From the IMG/VR virus record IMGVR_UViG_3300030328_002748, positions 1-64,000 of that record: a DNA stretch of 64,000 nucleotides. One strand, given 5' to 3'. Positions 33,401 through 44,479 of the stretch are shown here, piece after piece. Both the position numbers and the translations under genes were made by a program. The stretch is from a virus. A model generated the notes under the pieces. It was not told the origin of the DNA. It saw only the letters and a program-made list of their open reading frames with translations, and did no database searches. The first letter of the stretch is position 1. Each line of letters starts with the position of its first letter.

Positions 33401-36400
33401 ATTTATATCCACAATTTGATGGTGATAACTTTGTAATGGATGCCTCTGCTGCATCCAGTTATGCTATTAATGATCCAGTTGGTAAGGTTGTAACTAACAG
33501 TTTACAGTATAGTATCACTAGAGAATTTGCTAACAGATATATTAGATCATTTGGCCCAGGCATTGCGGTCACATATGCTGCTGGTTCTACTGCTGGTGTT
33601 AGTACCATCTATACAGATCGTGAACATAATCTGAATCAGATAACTGCTGTAAGTATTGGTAATAGTGGTGTTAATTATGGTGCTGGTATTTCAACCACTC
33701 TTTATAACGCAACTCTATCATACGTTGGAGTAAGTACTGGTGAAGGTGCTACTGCAAATATAACCATTGATGCTCTTGGTGGTATTACTGCTATCTCAAT
33801 TGTTGATGGTGGATCTGCATACGGTGTTGGACATACTCTTGAAGTTGTTGGTGTTCAGACTGCTGGAAGTCATACTCGTGGATGGGTTAATGTTACTAAG
33901 ATTGCTAATAATATAGGTGATGCAATTGAAATAGTTGGTGTTGGTACTTCACTTGGTCGTTATACCAGTGGATATTGTGGAATCCATACTATTGTATCTC
34001 TAAAACCAAAAGAGGTTACTTATAATAACGGGTTCAATCCAGGCGTTTATGATGTAAACACTGTTGGAATGGCTTCAGGCTTCATGTTATATGCAGGCTC
34101 TGTACCTCCAGTATCTACTATTTCATACTCTAGTGCTGCAACTGGAATTGCAACAGTTACTACTTCTGGGCCTCATGGATTAAATGTTAACAACCCATTT
34201 AAGATAGTGGGTGTTGCTCAGACAATTTATAATACAGAATCTATAGTTAATGAGAGAATAAGTACAACTCAGTTTAACTTCAAGTTTACTGATAAGGCTA
34301 TTCCAGCAACTTATACTGCTGGTGGTAGTGTTATACCAATTAACTATGGCCCTCGTGGTGGTAAGACTGAATCTGGTAATGAAAGGATTGCTCAGAGACT
34401 TGTTCCTTTCAGAACTGGTATTCAAACTTCAATGAGTGCCGCCTCAATTAACTCAACAACTACTACTCTTACTTTGGGTGATAGTTCTGGTTTCTATAAA
34501 GGTGATTACGTTCAGATTGATGGTGAGGTTATTCGTATCTCCTCAGATTTCTCTTCTAATCAGGCAACAGTAATAAGAGGTCAACTTGGTTCTCGTTCTG
34601 CTGCACATGATGCTAGTTCTTTAGTTAAGAAGATTCGTATTATTGCTTCTGAGAAGAGAAGACACTCAATTCTACGTGCTTCTGGTCATACATTTGAATA
34701 TGTTGGATATGGGCCAGGTAACTACTCAACTGGTTTACCACAGAAACAAGATAGGATTCTATCAAAAGAAGAACAGTTCCTTTCTCAGTCACAAAACCCC
34801 GATGGTGGTGCCGTAGTTTATACTGGTGTTAATGATGCTGGTGACTTCTACATTGGTAACAAAGTTATTAACTCTAAGGATGGTACTGAGTCTACATTCA
34901 ATATTCCAATTCCAACTGTAACTGGTGCTGATGAGGATGCTGCAGGAGCTGCTACAAGATTAGATGCTATCTTTGACAGTGTAACTGTCAGGGAAGGATT
35001 ATCCGTTGATGGAGATAATAATACAACAGTTAAGTTAAATGCTCCTACCACAATTACTGAGAAATTAACAACAACATCTGCTGATGGTGCTGAATTTGTT
35101 AAGATAACAATTAATGGTGGTTTACCAGAGAATAGAACATTTACTTATTCTCCAACCAAACCAACAGGTACAGGAACTCTTGGAGATTTAACCTTTAATT
35201 CTAGTCCAAACTTTGGCGAATATCTTGGATGGACATATACCAACCAAGGATGGAAGAGATTTGGTCTTATTTCTACTGAGGATGATTCAACAAAACTAAG
35301 TCTTGGTACTGTTGGTGTTGGTTCTACCAGTGCTAATCGTATTGGTAATCAAAATGGTATTGATGTAAGAGGTACGATTGTTGCTGATGCCTTTGTTTGT
35401 GCTGGAATTTGTACTTTCTCTGGTTCAACAACATTCGCTTCTATTACCTTTAGTGAATTAACTGTTGGTGTTGCTACTGTTACTGGTAGATTGGATATTA
35501 ATGGTGACTTTGATTGTGGAATTGCATCAGTTACTTCACTGAAATTAGCCAATAGTGATAAGATTTTGATGGGAGATAGTGGTTTCCTTGAGATATATCA
35601 TGACGGCAGTGATGCTTACTTCAAGAATACTGGTGGTACTGGTGGTCGTACTTATATTCAAGGCCCATCCAGTAGTGGTCAAGAGATGCGTCTACAGGCC
35701 AAGGCTGGAGAGGATGGTATCGTCATAAATGATGGTGGTTCTATTACAATCGGTCATGCTGGTAGTACCAAGATCGAGACAAGTGCAACAGGTATTACTG
35801 TAACTGGTACAATTAATGGTTCTATTGAGTACTCTAATGGTGTACTTACAGATACAAATAGTGCTAATACTGATTATCAGGTAGGTTTTGTTACTGCTGC
35901 TTCTGGTACTTACAATAGACTCTTTATTGATTCTCAATCTTCGGCATTTACCTATAATCCAAGTTCAAATACATTGAGTGCTGGAACATTTAATGGATCT
36001 GGTGCAAGTTTAACTAATATTCCAAATAGTGCAACGACAGCTACAGATAGCAACAACGGTAACACTATTGTTGGTAGAGATGCTTCTGGTAACTTCTCTG
36101 CTGGTACTATTACCGCAACATTGAGTGGTAATGCATCTTCTGCTAGTTTGGTTGATGTTAATGCTAATAATACTACCAATGAAACTGTTTATCCAGTATT
36201 TGTAGATTCAACTGGTAGTGCTGTTCAGTTAGAAAGAGATACAGGATTGACTTATAATCCAAGTACTCAGATTCTAACTTGTACTACGGTTAGTGCTGGA
36301 TTGAATGGTATTGCAAGTGATGCTGATCAAATTAGAGTAAGAAATGCCAGCAACTCTCCTAATAGTGATTGTCATATTACCTTCAGAAAGAATGATAATA

Positions 36401-36762
36401 CTGATTCATATGATGATCTATGGACGGATGATTATCTGGTTTATAATCCAAGTGGAAACGTTTTTGCTATTAACTCAGATGAAAAACTGAAAGATAATAT
36501 TGAGGTCATTCCTAATGCTCTTGATAAGGTAAAACAGATCCGAGGAGTTACATTTAATTGGAAGAGAGACGGAGTTAAATCTACTGGTGTTATTGCTCAG
36601 GATGTTGAGAAGGCATTCCCTGTTCTGGTTAGTGAAAGAGAAAAAAGTGGAGACAAATCAGTTGCATATCAGAACATGGTTGGTCTTTTAGTTGAGGCTA
36701 TTAAAGAACAACAAATTCAAATTGAAGATCTTAAGGCCAAGGTGGAAGACTTGTCTAAATAG
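30418..36762 (+). CDS. Giant tail fibre / virion structural protein with S74 chaperone domain
   Basis: 2114 aa. The N-terminus (GNILYVNPTDLDATDSIENQ, RPFKSIQRALLEAARFSYQI, TTILLYPGVHEV) is a pectin-lyase-like beta-helix start. The bulk is Gly/Thr/Ser/Asn-rich beta repeats. The C-terminus has SDEKLKDNIEV from Ser2020, then GVTFNWKRDG, IAQDVEKAFPVLV and [20 protein letters not shown]: the peptidase S74 intramolecular chaperone, which trimerises the fibre and cuts itself off by a Ser-Lys dyad. Likely a long side fibre or whisker. Confidence 0.88.
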   Translation: MPLSRLENFLKNVEGNILYVNPTDLDATDSIENQGNSLTRPFKSIQRALLEAARFSYQIGQNNDKFNRTTILLYPGVHEVDNRPGYNVINSSGAALYRDRNGVIKALEQLTDESNYNINDPTNELYKYNSTEGGVIIPRGTSIVGLDLRKTNIRPKFVPDPTNDGVLRSAIFRVTGGCYFWQFTIFDGDPNSSVYRDYTTNRYTPRFSHHKLTVFEYADGVNGVGIGTSTSSTDLQMYYHKVQKAYGDSSGRAIGDFPSTSDMQPKLPEYEMVGPVAASNIGITSMRAGAGSLSNTSTTVTVDCKTAHSLVVDSSVRISGVNTYPNIYNGNFVVTGISSDRIFTYRTSSPPLDGLPAMDGDEQVIADTDTITGTSPYIFNCSLRSVYGMCGMHADGSKSTGFKSMVVAQYTGVGLQKDNDAFLLYNSSTSQYDTNATVSDSEKPLYLNSDAIYRPSYENYHVKCSNKAVIQIVSVFAIGYAQQFLAESGGDQSITNSNSNFGSKALKASGFQDQAFVRDDKGYVTHIIPPQRLEKANKSVEWGAINVGLTTAPVGVGTTAKIFLDGFTDPDIPPAVIIEGFRIGAKRTFDPQNLCTNPDLLKVNVAGVGTYSAPITMINSDGSEGPTALKEYVVGFVGAANSITSSTLTLRQDHQLFAGESIRVIADDGALPDGVDSGKIYYAVTNDSQNETLNANQIKLAKTENEAILGGSGNFIVISNDKGGRIRINSRVTDKLPGDFAHPVQYDTTNKNWYVRCSIDPAINTVWSGITTNQDALGPRTNKTFFERREDTRSLGNRIYKLRYVIPKEEQDARPPIPGYVVQESSTTGVSTATDFTDNIPNATVLRNVRIINTVNRDSNSGITTICTEKPHDLMVGDRVLFKNVRSTANTVGAANTGYNTIRNVVGVTSSKGFEVSYGYAPGNFITNVSTRNSSLPTFSKQQAKGTFVVYRVETLKEQQYNKQDGVYHLICVDSSIRPTVNEFNNRKYTQAIENLYPQFDGDNFVMDASAASSYAINDPVGKVVTNSLQYSITREFANRYIRSFGPGIAVTYAAGSTAGVSTIYTDREHNLNQITAVSIGNSGVNYGAGISTTLYNATLSYVGVSTGEGATANITIDALGGITAISIVDGGSAYGVGHTLEVVGVQTAGSHTRGWVNVTKIANNIGDAIEIVGVGTSLGRYTSGYCGIHTIVSLKPKEVTYNNGFNPGVYDVNTVGMASGFMLYAGSVPPVSTISYSSAATGIATVTTSGPHGLNVNNPFKIVGVAQTIYNTESIVNERISTTQFNFKFTDKAIPATYTAGGSVIPINYGPRGGKTESGNERIAQRLVPFRTGIQTSMSAASINSTTTTLTLGDSSGFYKGDYVQIDGEVIRISSDFSSNQATVIRGQLGSRSAAHDASSLVKKIRIIASEKRRHSILRASGHTFEYVGYGPGNYSTGLPQKQDRILSKEEQFLSQSQNPDGGAVVYTGVNDAGDFYIGNKVINSKDGTESTFNIPIPTVTGADEDAAGAATRLDAIFDSVTVREGLSVDGDNNTTVKLNAPTTITEKLTTTSADGAEFVKITINGGLPENRTFTYSPTKPTGTGTLGDLTFNSSPNFGEYLGWTYTNQGWKRFGLISTEDDSTKLSLGTVGVGSTSANRIGNQNGIDVRGTIVADAFVCAGICTFSGSTTFASITFSELTVGVATVTGRLDINGDFDCGIASVTSLKLANSDKILMGDSGFLEIYHDGSDAYFKNTGGTGGRTYIQGPSSSGQEMRLQAKAGEDGIVINDGGSITIGHAGSTKIETSATGITVTGTINGSIEYSNGVLTDTNSANTDYQVGFVTAASGTYNRLFIDSQSSAFTYNPSSNTLSAGTFNGSGASLTNIPNSATTATDSNNGNTIVGRDASGNFSAGTITATLSGNASSASLVDVNANNTTNETVYPVFVDSTGSAVQLERDTGLTYNPSTQILTCTTVSAGLNGIASDADQIRVRNASNSPNSDCHITFRKNDNTDSYDDLWTDDYLVYNPSGNVFAINSDEKLKDNIEVIPNALDKVKQIRGVTFNWKRDGVKSTGVIAQDVEKAFPVLVSEREKSGDKSVAYQNMVGLLVEAIKEQQIQIEDLKAKVEDLSK
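36755..36761 (+). promoter_or_regulatory. Late promoter (CTAAATA)
   Basis: Overlaps the stop of the giant fibre gene. The 50-base leader downstream holds an ACCGAT-CTTT-ATCGGT hairpin (about 36768-36783). Confidence 0.5.
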
Positions 36763-36814
36763 ATCAGACCGATCTTTATCGGTGACTAGGTAGATACCGT
36801 TATTAGAGCGCCAA

Positions 36815-39800
36815 ATGGCATCAAATATTCGTTTTAAAAGATCCTCTGTTACTGGAAAATCTCCATCAGCAGCACAATTACCAATAGGTGAGATAGCAAT
36901 GAACACCAAGGATGGTGTTCTGTGGATGCAAGAAGAAGGTGCTAGGATTTTAAATATTCGGGCTGGTTCCGCTCTAACGGCTGGTAGATTTATATACGTG
37001 TCTCCGCACGGTGACGATACTAATAACGACGGTAGTGATAGATTAAAGGCAAAGAAAACAGTTTCAGGTGCTGTAGCAATCAGTACCTCTGGTGATACAA
37101 TTGAAGTAGCATCAGGTACATATGTAGAATCAAACCCAATAGTTGTTCCTCCTGGCGTTGCATTGCAAGGAGAGGATTTACGATCAACCGTTCTTGTTCC
37201 GCAAACGCAGAATAAGGACTTTTTTCATGTCAACAATGGGGTTCACTTTACGAACTTTAGTTTTGTAGGATCTGCAAGTACTGGTGCAGTTATTTCATTT
37301 GATCCAAATAGAGTAGGTGTTGTAACTCAGTCACCATATGTTCGTAACTGTACTAATTTCATTCCTAATAGTATAGGATTGAGAATTGATGGTAATTTGA
37401 GAAGTGGTAATAATGGTGTTAACGGCTCTATGGTTGTTGACTCATTTACACAATACAACTTGAATGGTATAGGTGTTTCGATTACGAATAAGGCCTATGC
37501 TCAGTTAGTTTCTATATTCACAATTAACTCTGGAACCAGTATTTTCTGTGAATCTGGTGGACAGTGTGATATTACTAACTCTAACTCATCCTTTGGTGAA
37601 TATGGTCTTGTTGCTGACAATGTTAGTTTACTTCAATACACAGGTATTACCTCAACTGCCTCTGGTATTGCTAGTGACCGTCTTCAGATTCAATTCCCAG
37701 TTAAGAATGTTCAGATTACTAACTTTGAATATGATAATGTAACTGGTTACTCTACAGTAACTACAGAAGAGGATCATAATCTTAAAGTTGGTTATGGTGC
37801 TAGTCTACAAGGTATTGGATTCACATGTGCTGCTGGTTATGGCCAGACACATGCAGTTAGTGGTTTCATTTATAATGAAGCTACTGGTATTTCAACTATA
37901 ACAACAGCTACCAATCACGGAGTAATTGGTGGTGATCATGTTAAATTATCTGGAATTGCATTTACTTGTTCTGGTTATGCTGGTGTAAGTACACATATAT
38001 TCCCAGATGGTACAAACGGATATCAATTTAAAGTTGACTCTATATTGAGTAATACTCAATTTACAGTTAATGTTGGAACTTCTACGATTGCTCATACTTA
38101 TTTGGAGAATGGTATTGTTAGAACTGGTATAACCACTGACATTTACCCAAATCCAATTGGTGAGCCTGGAAAATCAGGTAATGTATATGATGTCATAGAC
38201 ATCCCTGGCGGTAATTACACTCACAAGTTTGTTTCCGCTGATGCAGGTGCAGTAACAATTAAAACTGGAGCTGCTGCAGGTGCTGCTGTAACTGTTACTA
38301 ATGCAACATATATTCCTGCTACTGGAGTATTGACATTAGACTTTGTAGCTGCTCATGGAATGTCAACTGCTGATCAGATTACTATATCTGAGGAATCAAT
38401 ATCATTTACATGTGCCAAAGATAATTACAAACATCCACAAGCTTATCCACGGCCAGGATTTGCACATACATTTGTAAGTGGCGTTACTAATGCTATTACG
38501 AAGAGTATTGGTGGAACAATTACTGCGGAAGCTGGTACTGTTTATGACGGTGCAGCTGGTATTATGACAGTGACTTCTGCTGGTCATGGTTTATCAAATG
38601 GTAACACTGTTACCCTTGCAAATGATGCTGTTAAATTCACTTGTTCCAAGGATGTACATGCAACTCAACATGATTATCCAAGAAACGGGATTGATCCTAT
38701 TGCTGGAGTAGCAACAGTTGTTTCTAATTCACAGACTAATACATTTGAGATTTTTGTTGGTAAGTCTGGAATAGCTGATCCTATTTGTGGGGTCGGAACT
38801 ACTGTTAATGTAACAAGTACAACTCAGTTAACCGTTAATTGTGGTGCTACACTACTTGATGCTAGAAAGTTTAATATCTATTCTGGTATTAGTACTGTTC
38901 CACATACATTTGTTCAAGCTGGAATAAGAACGGTTTCGGGATTTGTTCACGATCATCTTACTGGTTTAACTACTATTACAACCAGTCAACCACATCATTT
39001 GGCCGCTAAAAATTATGTAAGACTTGCTGGTATTGCTTTAACATGTACTGCTGGTATTAAAACATATCCAGACGGTAATTCTAGATTTGGTAGTGTCTTT
39101 GAAGTAACTGGTATTACTACTAATACCTTTACTCTTGATGTAGGTATCTCAACTCTGGCCCACACATATGTGAGTGGTGGTACAGTAAGAAGAGCCGCAG
39201 CTTCAAAACTTTATGCTAACCGTCCTTATGATGGTCAAGTAGTTTATCTTGATACATTATATAAACAGTTAGATAAAATCGATGTAACATCGCCTGGTAG
39301 TGGATATGCTTCACAGCCAACTATTACTATTAGTGCCCCAGAAGGGGATAATGGTACAACTGCTACTGCTGAGGCCGTTCTTGAAAATGGAGCTATTAAG
39401 GAGATTAATGTAACCAATAATGGTTCACAATACGTTAATAATCCTTCTATAACACTTACTGGTGGAAGTCCTTCGGTTTCTGCTGGTACAACTACTGGTA
39501 TGCGTCCTCTGTATTATACAGTACAAGAGGCAACACAACCTGACAAATACACTGGTATATCAACCGTTGTATTTGACCAAGTTCTTAATAATGCTATTGG
39601 TATAGGATCTACAGCGTTCTTCTACCAAACAAGTCTCATCTTGGCCTCATCACACTCATTTGAGTGGATTGGTTCAGGTGGAGATATGGCTGGTTCAAGA
39701 CCTAGACTTGGTGGTGTTGGTATTCAGTCCGCTGAAATTGTTAATCGAGATGGTGGAATAGTAGTTTACACCTCTACAGACCAATCTGGTAACTTCAGAA

Positions 39801-39910
39801 TTGGTAATGATGTTGCGATTAACCAAGTAACAGGTACTATCTCAGGTAGAGCCTTCAATCAAAGTCTGTTAAATACAGTAACACCTCTAATCATAGCACT
39901 AGAAGATTAA
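36815..39910 (+). CDS. Tail fibre-like structural protein, 1031 aa
   Basis: N-terminal MASNIRFKRSSVTGKSPSAA, then QLPIGEIAMN is the common phage fibre attachment start. A pectin-lyase-like region follows (FIYVSPHGDDTNNDGSDR; NPIVVPPGVALQGEDLRST). From about 300 there are repeated ~100-aa modules of the TGISTITTATNHGVIGGDHV / FTVNVGTSTIAHTY type, at least three copies. Ends IGNDVAINQVTGTISGRAFN. No S74 domain. Behind its own late promoter. Confidence 0.82.
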   Translation: MASNIRFKRSSVTGKSPSAAQLPIGEIAMNTKDGVLWMQEEGARILNIRAGSALTAGRFIYVSPHGDDTNNDGSDRLKAKKTVSGAVAISTSGDTIEVASGTYVESNPIVVPPGVALQGEDLRSTVLVPQTQNKDFFHVNNGVHFTNFSFVGSASTGAVISFDPNRVGVVTQSPYVRNCTNFIPNSIGLRIDGNLRSGNNGVNGSMVVDSFTQYNLNGIGVSITNKAYAQLVSIFTINSGTSIFCESGGQCDITNSNSSFGEYGLVADNVSLLQYTGITSTASGIASDRLQIQFPVKNVQITNFEYDNVTGYSTVTTEEDHNLKVGYGASLQGIGFTCAAGYGQTHAVSGFIYNEATGISTITTATNHGVIGGDHVKLSGIAFTCSGYAGVSTHIFPDGTNGYQFKVDSILSNTQFTVNVGTSTIAHTYLENGIVRTGITTDIYPNPIGEPGKSGNVYDVIDIPGGNYTHKFVSADAGAVTIKTGAAAGAAVTVTNATYIPATGVLTLDFVAAHGMSTADQITISEESISFTCAKDNYKHPQAYPRPGFAHTFVSGVTNAITKSIGGTITAEAGTVYDGAAGIMTVTSAGHGLSNGNTVTLANDAVKFTCSKDVHATQHDYPRNGIDPIAGVATVVSNSQTNTFEIFVGKSGIADPICGVGTTVNVTSTTQLTVNCGATLLDARKFNIYSGISTVPHTFVQAGIRTVSGFVHDHLTGLTTITTSQPHHLAAKNYVRLAGIALTCTAGIKTYPDGNSRFGSVFEVTGITTNTFTLDVGISTLAHTYVSGGTVRRAAASKLYANRPYDGQVVYLDTLYKQLDKIDVTSPGSGYASQPTITISAPEGDNGTTATAEAVLENGAIKEINVTNNGSQYVNNPSITLTGGSPSVSAGTTTGMRPLYYTVQEATQPDKYTGISTVVFDQVLNNAIGIGSTAFFYQTSLILASSHSFEWIGSGGDMAGSRPRLGGVGIQSAEIVNRDGGIVVYTSTDQSGNFRIGNDVAINQVTGTISGRAFNQSLLNTVTPLIIALED

Positions 39911-39916
39911 AGAAAA

Positions 39917-40264
39917 ATGGCGATTACCCCGTTAAATGTTTTTAAGGCGGTTAGACATGATGTAACCACCGCCTCAGTCGGCATCTATACTGCCCCTGCT
40001 AACGTAGCATCTATTATATTGGGTGCATACGCTGCTAATGTATCATCTGGTATTGCTACTATAACTGCCGTTCATAATAGAACTGGTGGAGATGGTTATG
40101 GTGACGTTGCCATTGTCAATGGGATTAAAATTCCTAAGAATGATACTCTCTCTATGATTGATGGTAAATTAATTCTGGAAACAGGTGACATTTTTAAAAT
40201 AAGTGCTACAGAAAATAGTACTGTAGAACTTACTCTTAACATCTTGGAAACTGCTAAACAGTAA
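39917..40264 (+). CDS. Small virion protein, 115 aa
   Basis: Beta-rich, MAITPLNVFKAVRHDVTTAS..., with a TLSMIDGKLILETGDIFKIS strand set as in small tail-adaptor or decoration proteins. Between two fibre genes and co-directional. Function inferred from place only. Confidence 0.7.
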   Translation: MAITPLNVFKAVRHDVTTASVGIYTAPANVASIILGAYAANVSSGIATITAVHNRTGGDGYGDVAIVNGIKIPKNDTLSMIDGKLILETGDIFKISATENSTVELTLNILETAKQ

Positions 40265-40271
40265 ATAAACG

Positions 40272-43200
40272 ATGCCTAAGTACATTTCAGGTAGAGTACC
40301 AGTTAATGCTCCTGGCGACGCCGGACTCTCTACAGACAGACACACTTTTCTAGGATTAGAGGATGCAGAACCTAATCTAGGATTGGCTAGTGCAAATCAA
40401 TCTGTTATCATAAGTGATACTACAGGCACAAGAGGATTTTCAGATACACCTACTGTAACTGGTGCTAATGTAACAGGAATAATTACTGCAACTACAGGAA
40501 TAATTACTACAGTCAATGCGGAAACGCTTGATGCTGGAGCGAATCTATATGCCCTTGCTGGTGTTGTAACCACCCTAACTGTTACAGATACAGTAGCTAC
40601 GGCCTCTACTGCCACTAATCTTACTGTATCAGGAATCACATCTGTTAAGGATATTGTAGGTACATCTGGTACTATCACTAACTTAACATCCACTGACACT
40701 AATGTTAGTGGTGCTTTAACATCTGTTGATGCCACATTTACTCGACTAACTCCTGAAGATACAGTCGGTACTGCTGCAACATTTACAGATCTTAACGCTA
40801 CAAGATTTACTCCCACGGATACTGTAGGTACTGCTGCAACCTTTACTAATCTTTCACTTACCAATCTTGATGGTGGAGATGGTACTCTTAATATTCGTGC
40901 GAATATACTTGATACTCAGACTTTATATGGTGTAACTGGTGTTGTTACTACCTTAACTGTTGCTAACCGTGTTGTTGTTAGTGGTGGTGCAACAGTTTCA
41001 GGGGCAATGACCGTCACTGGAAATACTCAATTCTGGGGTGGTATAAGAGATAAAGATGGACAAATAGGTGATGCAGGCCAAGTTCTTCAATCAACAGGAA
41101 GTCAGGTTAACTGGGTAAACACTCCTGCTGGTGGTATTACAATTAAGGATGAAGGTGCTACTGTAGGTACTGCTGGTAGTGTTGTTATTGTCAACTTTGT
41201 TGGAACTGGAGTTACTGCTTCTGCTAGTGGTTTAGGTGCTACTATTACAGTAGATCAACTCGATAAGGCTAATGGTTTAGATAGTCAGGTTCAATATAAT
41301 AATAGTGGTACATTAGGTGGTGCAACTGGATTTGTCTTTACAGATTCCAATAACTATGTTGGTATCGGAAGTACAAACCCACAAAGACAGGTAACTATCG
41401 GTGGAGATGGTACTGTTCATGGTAAGTGGTACACACAAAGAACATATACAACTACCAATATTCCACTTGATGCTTTAGAATATGTTCCTAAGTCATATGT
41501 TGATGCTGTTCAGGCTGGTATCGTTGTTAAGGCTGCCGTATCTATGGCATCCACAGAGGCCATCAGTGCTTACACATACAATAATGGATTATCTGGTGTT
41601 GGTGCAAAGATTTGGAAGAATACTAATGGTTTAGGTGCTATTGATGGTGTTGACTTTACAGTTCAAGCTCGTGTTCTAATTAAAGATCAAGGTGCTTCTG
41701 GTGTAGGTAATACATTTGAGAATGGATTCTATGAGGTTACTAGGACTGGATCTGGATCAACTTCATGGGAGTTGCAAAGAACCAATGATATGGACGAACC
41801 AGACGAAATGGTTTCTGGTGCGTTCGCTTTCGTTCTTGAAGGTGTTAGAAACAGTGGTAATGGTTTCGTTCAGTTAACGAAAGAACCAGTTGCGATTGGT
41901 ACTACTGCATTAGAATATACCCAGTTTACGGCGCCTGGACAGGTAGAGGCTGGTGATGGTTTACAGAAGACTGCCAATACTATTGATGTTGTTAGTGCTG
42001 ATACTAATGCAATCTATATTACTCCTGATAATATTAATTTAAAGGCTATTAACCCGTCGCAAAGTTATGTTTCAACGGGATCGACGCAATTTGTACAGGC
42101 TATTAGTATCGATTCATATGGTCGGGTTACGGGTGTTGTAACGACGAATGAATATACTAAGGCCACCCAAGTAACTCATGGTGTCGTTAGGATACCAGCA
42201 GAGGCAAGTAGTGGATTAACGATCAGTAGTGGTGAACTAGGTCTAACGAATTGGCCAACATTCACGAACTTAAAAGTAACGGGTATTACAACTAATGTAG
42301 TAACCTCAGCTACTTCTAATACTACATCATCTCTTACTGTTACTGGTGTTACTACTCATACTGGGGCTTCTAGATGGAGTGATAGTACTAAACTTCTTAT
42401 CGGTTCAGATAACGACCTTCAAGTATATCATACAGGATCAATAGGATATATTGATAATAATACAGGTAATTTATTTGTTAGAAATAATGTTGATAATGAT
42501 GATGGTGGTAATATAGTAATTCAGGCTAAGTCTGGTGAAAATTCTATTGTCGCTAATGATGATGGTTCAGTTGATTTACATTATGATGGTGGTGATGCCA
42601 AACTCCAGACAATTGGATATGGTATTACTGTAAATGGAACTGCCTGGCTTGATGCAACTCAAGTTGGTGGTGCAGCCACGATTGGTGCTACTTTAGAACT
42701 ACAGTCATTCCTGAAAGACTACTATAATCAAGTTGGTGCTGCAACATCAGTTCTTATTGGTGATGCTAATGGTACTAAGTGGGAGTCTATTGCGACTGCT
42801 GCATTACAAGGGCCTAAAGGACAGAAAGGAGAAGTAGGTGATAAAGGACAGAAGGGAGAAAAAGGAGAGAAGGGACAGAAAGGTGAGAAAGGTGAAAAGG
42901 GACAGAAGGGAGAAAAGGGTGAAAAAGGTCAGAAGGGTGTTGATGGTGTAGATGGCCCAACAGGGCCCACCGGCCCAACTGGGCCTACAGGCCCAACCGG
43001 CCCAACTGGCCCTAAAGGTCAAAAGGGTGAACAAGGTGCAACTGGCCCGACTGGCCCAACAGGCCCCACTGGCCCTAAAGGACAGAAAGGTGCTCAGGGT
43101 GCAACTGGCCCAACAGGGCCAACTGGCCCAACCGGCCCTCAAGGTTCCAAAGGACAGAAGGGTGCTCAAGGATCTACTGGCCCAACAGGGCCAACCGGCC

Positions 43201-44114
43201 CTACCGGCCCAACTGGCCCAACAGGTCAGAAAGGTCAGAAGGGTGCAACTGGTAGTACTGGCCCAACAGGCCCTACAGGCCCTGCCGGCCCCAACAATCC
43301 ATCATCTGTTCAGATAACAGGTAGTGGTAATGATGTTCTTAACTTTACTGCAAACTCATCTAATGACAACAGAGGTATGTCGTTCAACTCTAGAACGGCT
43401 GTTACCGCTGACTATAATGATGGTTGGTTGAGAGTTAATAATGAGAATGAGTTTGGTAATGGTGTTTATTCACCAGAGAAATTCCGTGGTGATTCAGGTA
43501 TGTATGTATCTGGTTCCAGATATATTGATGATAACTTAGGTGACTACGGAACAATTCGTTGTGGTGGTAATGGTGCTGGTAACTGGGAAGGATTCTCTAT
43601 TGATGGTCGTGAAGTATTCATGCACGATGGTGGTAACGCTACTGGTTTATACAATGATGTGAACAATGAGTGGATGGTTTATTGTCAGAATAACTCATAT
43701 GTTCAGTTGAGACATAATAACACTACTAGATTAGAGACATCTAACAATGGTGTTAGTATTAATAACATCATGACTTGTAACTCTGACAAACGATTGAAGG
43801 AGAACGTCACTAATCTTGACGGATCTTTGGATAAAGTTTTGAAGATGAGAGGTGTTTCCTTCAACTGGATAAATGAGAAGGATGATAGAGATGATGGACA
43901 ACCGACTATAGGTTTCCTTGCACAAGAGATGCAAGAAGTTGAACCTAGTTTGGTTTATAACTCTAATACAGCTGCAGATGGAACTCAATATCTAGGAGTT
44001 GCATATCAAAACTTATCTGCACACTTGGTTGAGGCCATTAAGGAACAGAATGATGTCATAAATAACTTGAGAGCACGAATCGAAGTCTTGGAGAAACACA
44101 ATGGCATTGAGTAA
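40272..44114 (+). CDS. Collagen-like tail fibre with S74 chaperone domain
   Basis: 1280 aa. Residues 1-250 are Thr/Val/Ala repeats. A beta-helical middle follows (about 370-840). A collagen stretch covers residues 847-1006, about 53 uninterrupted Gly-X-Y triplets. Its first part is GQK/GEK-rich, putting Lys in the Y position just before Gly, the target context of lysyl hydroxylase; the second part is GPT-rich. The C-terminal S74 domain begins SDKRLKENV at Ser1171 and includes [16 protein letters not shown] and [20 protein letters not shown]. Nucleotide repeats in the collagen part open spurious frames on both strands. Modifying enzymes follow at 44480-48322. Confidence 0.93.
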   Translation: MPKYISGRVPVNAPGDAGLSTDRHTFLGLEDAEPNLGLASANQSVIISDTTGTRGFSDTPTVTGANVTGIITATTGIITTVNAETLDAGANLYALAGVVTTLTVTDTVATASTATNLTVSGITSVKDIVGTSGTITNLTSTDTNVSGALTSVDATFTRLTPEDTVGTAATFTDLNATRFTPTDTVGTAATFTNLSLTNLDGGDGTLNIRANILDTQTLYGVTGVVTTLTVANRVVVSGGATVSGAMTVTGNTQFWGGIRDKDGQIGDAGQVLQSTGSQVNWVNTPAGGITIKDEGATVGTAGSVVIVNFVGTGVTASASGLGATITVDQLDKANGLDSQVQYNNSGTLGGATGFVFTDSNNYVGIGSTNPQRQVTIGGDGTVHGKWYTQRTYTTTNIPLDALEYVPKSYVDAVQAGIVVKAAVSMASTEAISAYTYNNGLSGVGAKIWKNTNGLGAIDGVDFTVQARVLIKDQGASGVGNTFENGFYEVTRTGSGSTSWELQRTNDMDEPDEMVSGAFAFVLEGVRNSGNGFVQLTKEPVAIGTTALEYTQFTAPGQVEAGDGLQKTANTIDVVSADTNAIYITPDNINLKAINPSQSYVSTGSTQFVQAISIDSYGRVTGVVTTNEYTKATQVTHGVVRIPAEASSGLTISSGELGLTNWPTFTNLKVTGITTNVVTSATSNTTSSLTVTGVTTHTGASRWSDSTKLLIGSDNDLQVYHTGSIGYIDNNTGNLFVRNNVDNDDGGNIVIQAKSGENSIVANDDGSVDLHYDGGDAKLQTIGYGITVNGTAWLDATQVGGAATIGATLELQSFLKDYYNQVGAATSVLIGDANGTKWESIATAALQGPKGQKGEVGDKGQKGEKGEKGQKGEKGEKGQKGEKGEKGQKGVDGVDGPTGPTGPTGPTGPTGPTGPKGQKGEQGATGPTGPTGPTGPKGQKGAQGATGPTGPTGPTGPQGSKGQKGAQGSTGPTGPTGPTGPTGPTGQKGQKGATGSTGPTGPTGPAGPNNPSSVQITGSGNDVLNFTANSSNDNRGMSFNSRTAVTADYNDGWLRVNNENEFGNGVYSPEKFRGDSGMYVSGSRYIDDNLGDYGTIRCGGNGAGNWEGFSIDGREVFMHDGGNATGLYNDVNNEWMVYCQNNSYVQLRHNNTTRLETSNNGVSINNIMTCNSDKRLKENVTNLDGSLDKVLKMRGVSFNWINEKDDRDDGQPTIGFLAQEMQEVEPSLVYNSNTAADGTQYLGVAYQNLSAHLVEAIKEQNDVINNLRARIEVLEKHNGIE

Positions 44115-44475
44115 GGATTATGAAATTCCAAATACAGGTGTAACTGTACCTAATGCCTACTTCGTTATTAGGGAAGTTAGGTTGGAAAAGAGATTAGCTG
44201 ATTACCCATACCCAGGCGAAACATATACAGATTCAGAAAGGGTTTCTCTGGGGGAACCACTTGTTAACTTTAAAGCTGGACGTATTGCCTGGATCACACT
44301 TTCGGTGTATGCTAGCCAAACAGCCAGAAATAATGGATCGAAACATGTTGGAGTAGTTGGTAAAGACAACTCTAAAGATTATCGATGTTTTATAGATGGT
44401 GATAGTGATATTTCTGCACAGATTTATACCTATTTAAAAACTACAACATATTTTAGTGACGCTGTAGACGTTTAA
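44101..44475 (+). CDS. Virion-associated hypothetical protein, 124 aa
   Basis: ATG 14 bases inside the fibre gene end ([20 protein letters not shown]). Beta-rich, with [20 protein letters not shown] and a [14 protein letters not shown] end. Similar small proteins follow fibre genes in cyanophages and may be adaptors. Structural by context. Confidence 0.7.
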   Translation: MALSKDYEIPNTGVTVPNAYFVIREVRLEKRLADYPYPGETYTDSERVSLGEPLVNFKAGRIAWITLSVYASQTARNNGSKHVGVVGKDNSKDYRCFIDGDSDISAQIYTYLKTTTYFSDAVDV

Positions 44476-44479
44476 TTAA

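Noticed and set aside
40262-40268. GTAAATA as a late promoter before the collagen fibre gene
   Set aside because: It lies only four bases from the ATG and overlaps the upstream stop, too close to give a transcript leader.
40397-40864. 155-aa minus-strand frame under the fibre gene
   Set aside because: A Val/Ala/Thr-rich mirror of the repetitive Thr/Val codons of the fibre; no start signal.
42804-43169. Open frames on the minus strand (121 aa) and in another plus frame (42952-43317) across the collagen repeats
   Set aside because: The repeats GGN-CCN-ACN and GGN-CAG-AAA create open frames on all strands; the fibre frame has the collagen periodicity, the others are shadows.
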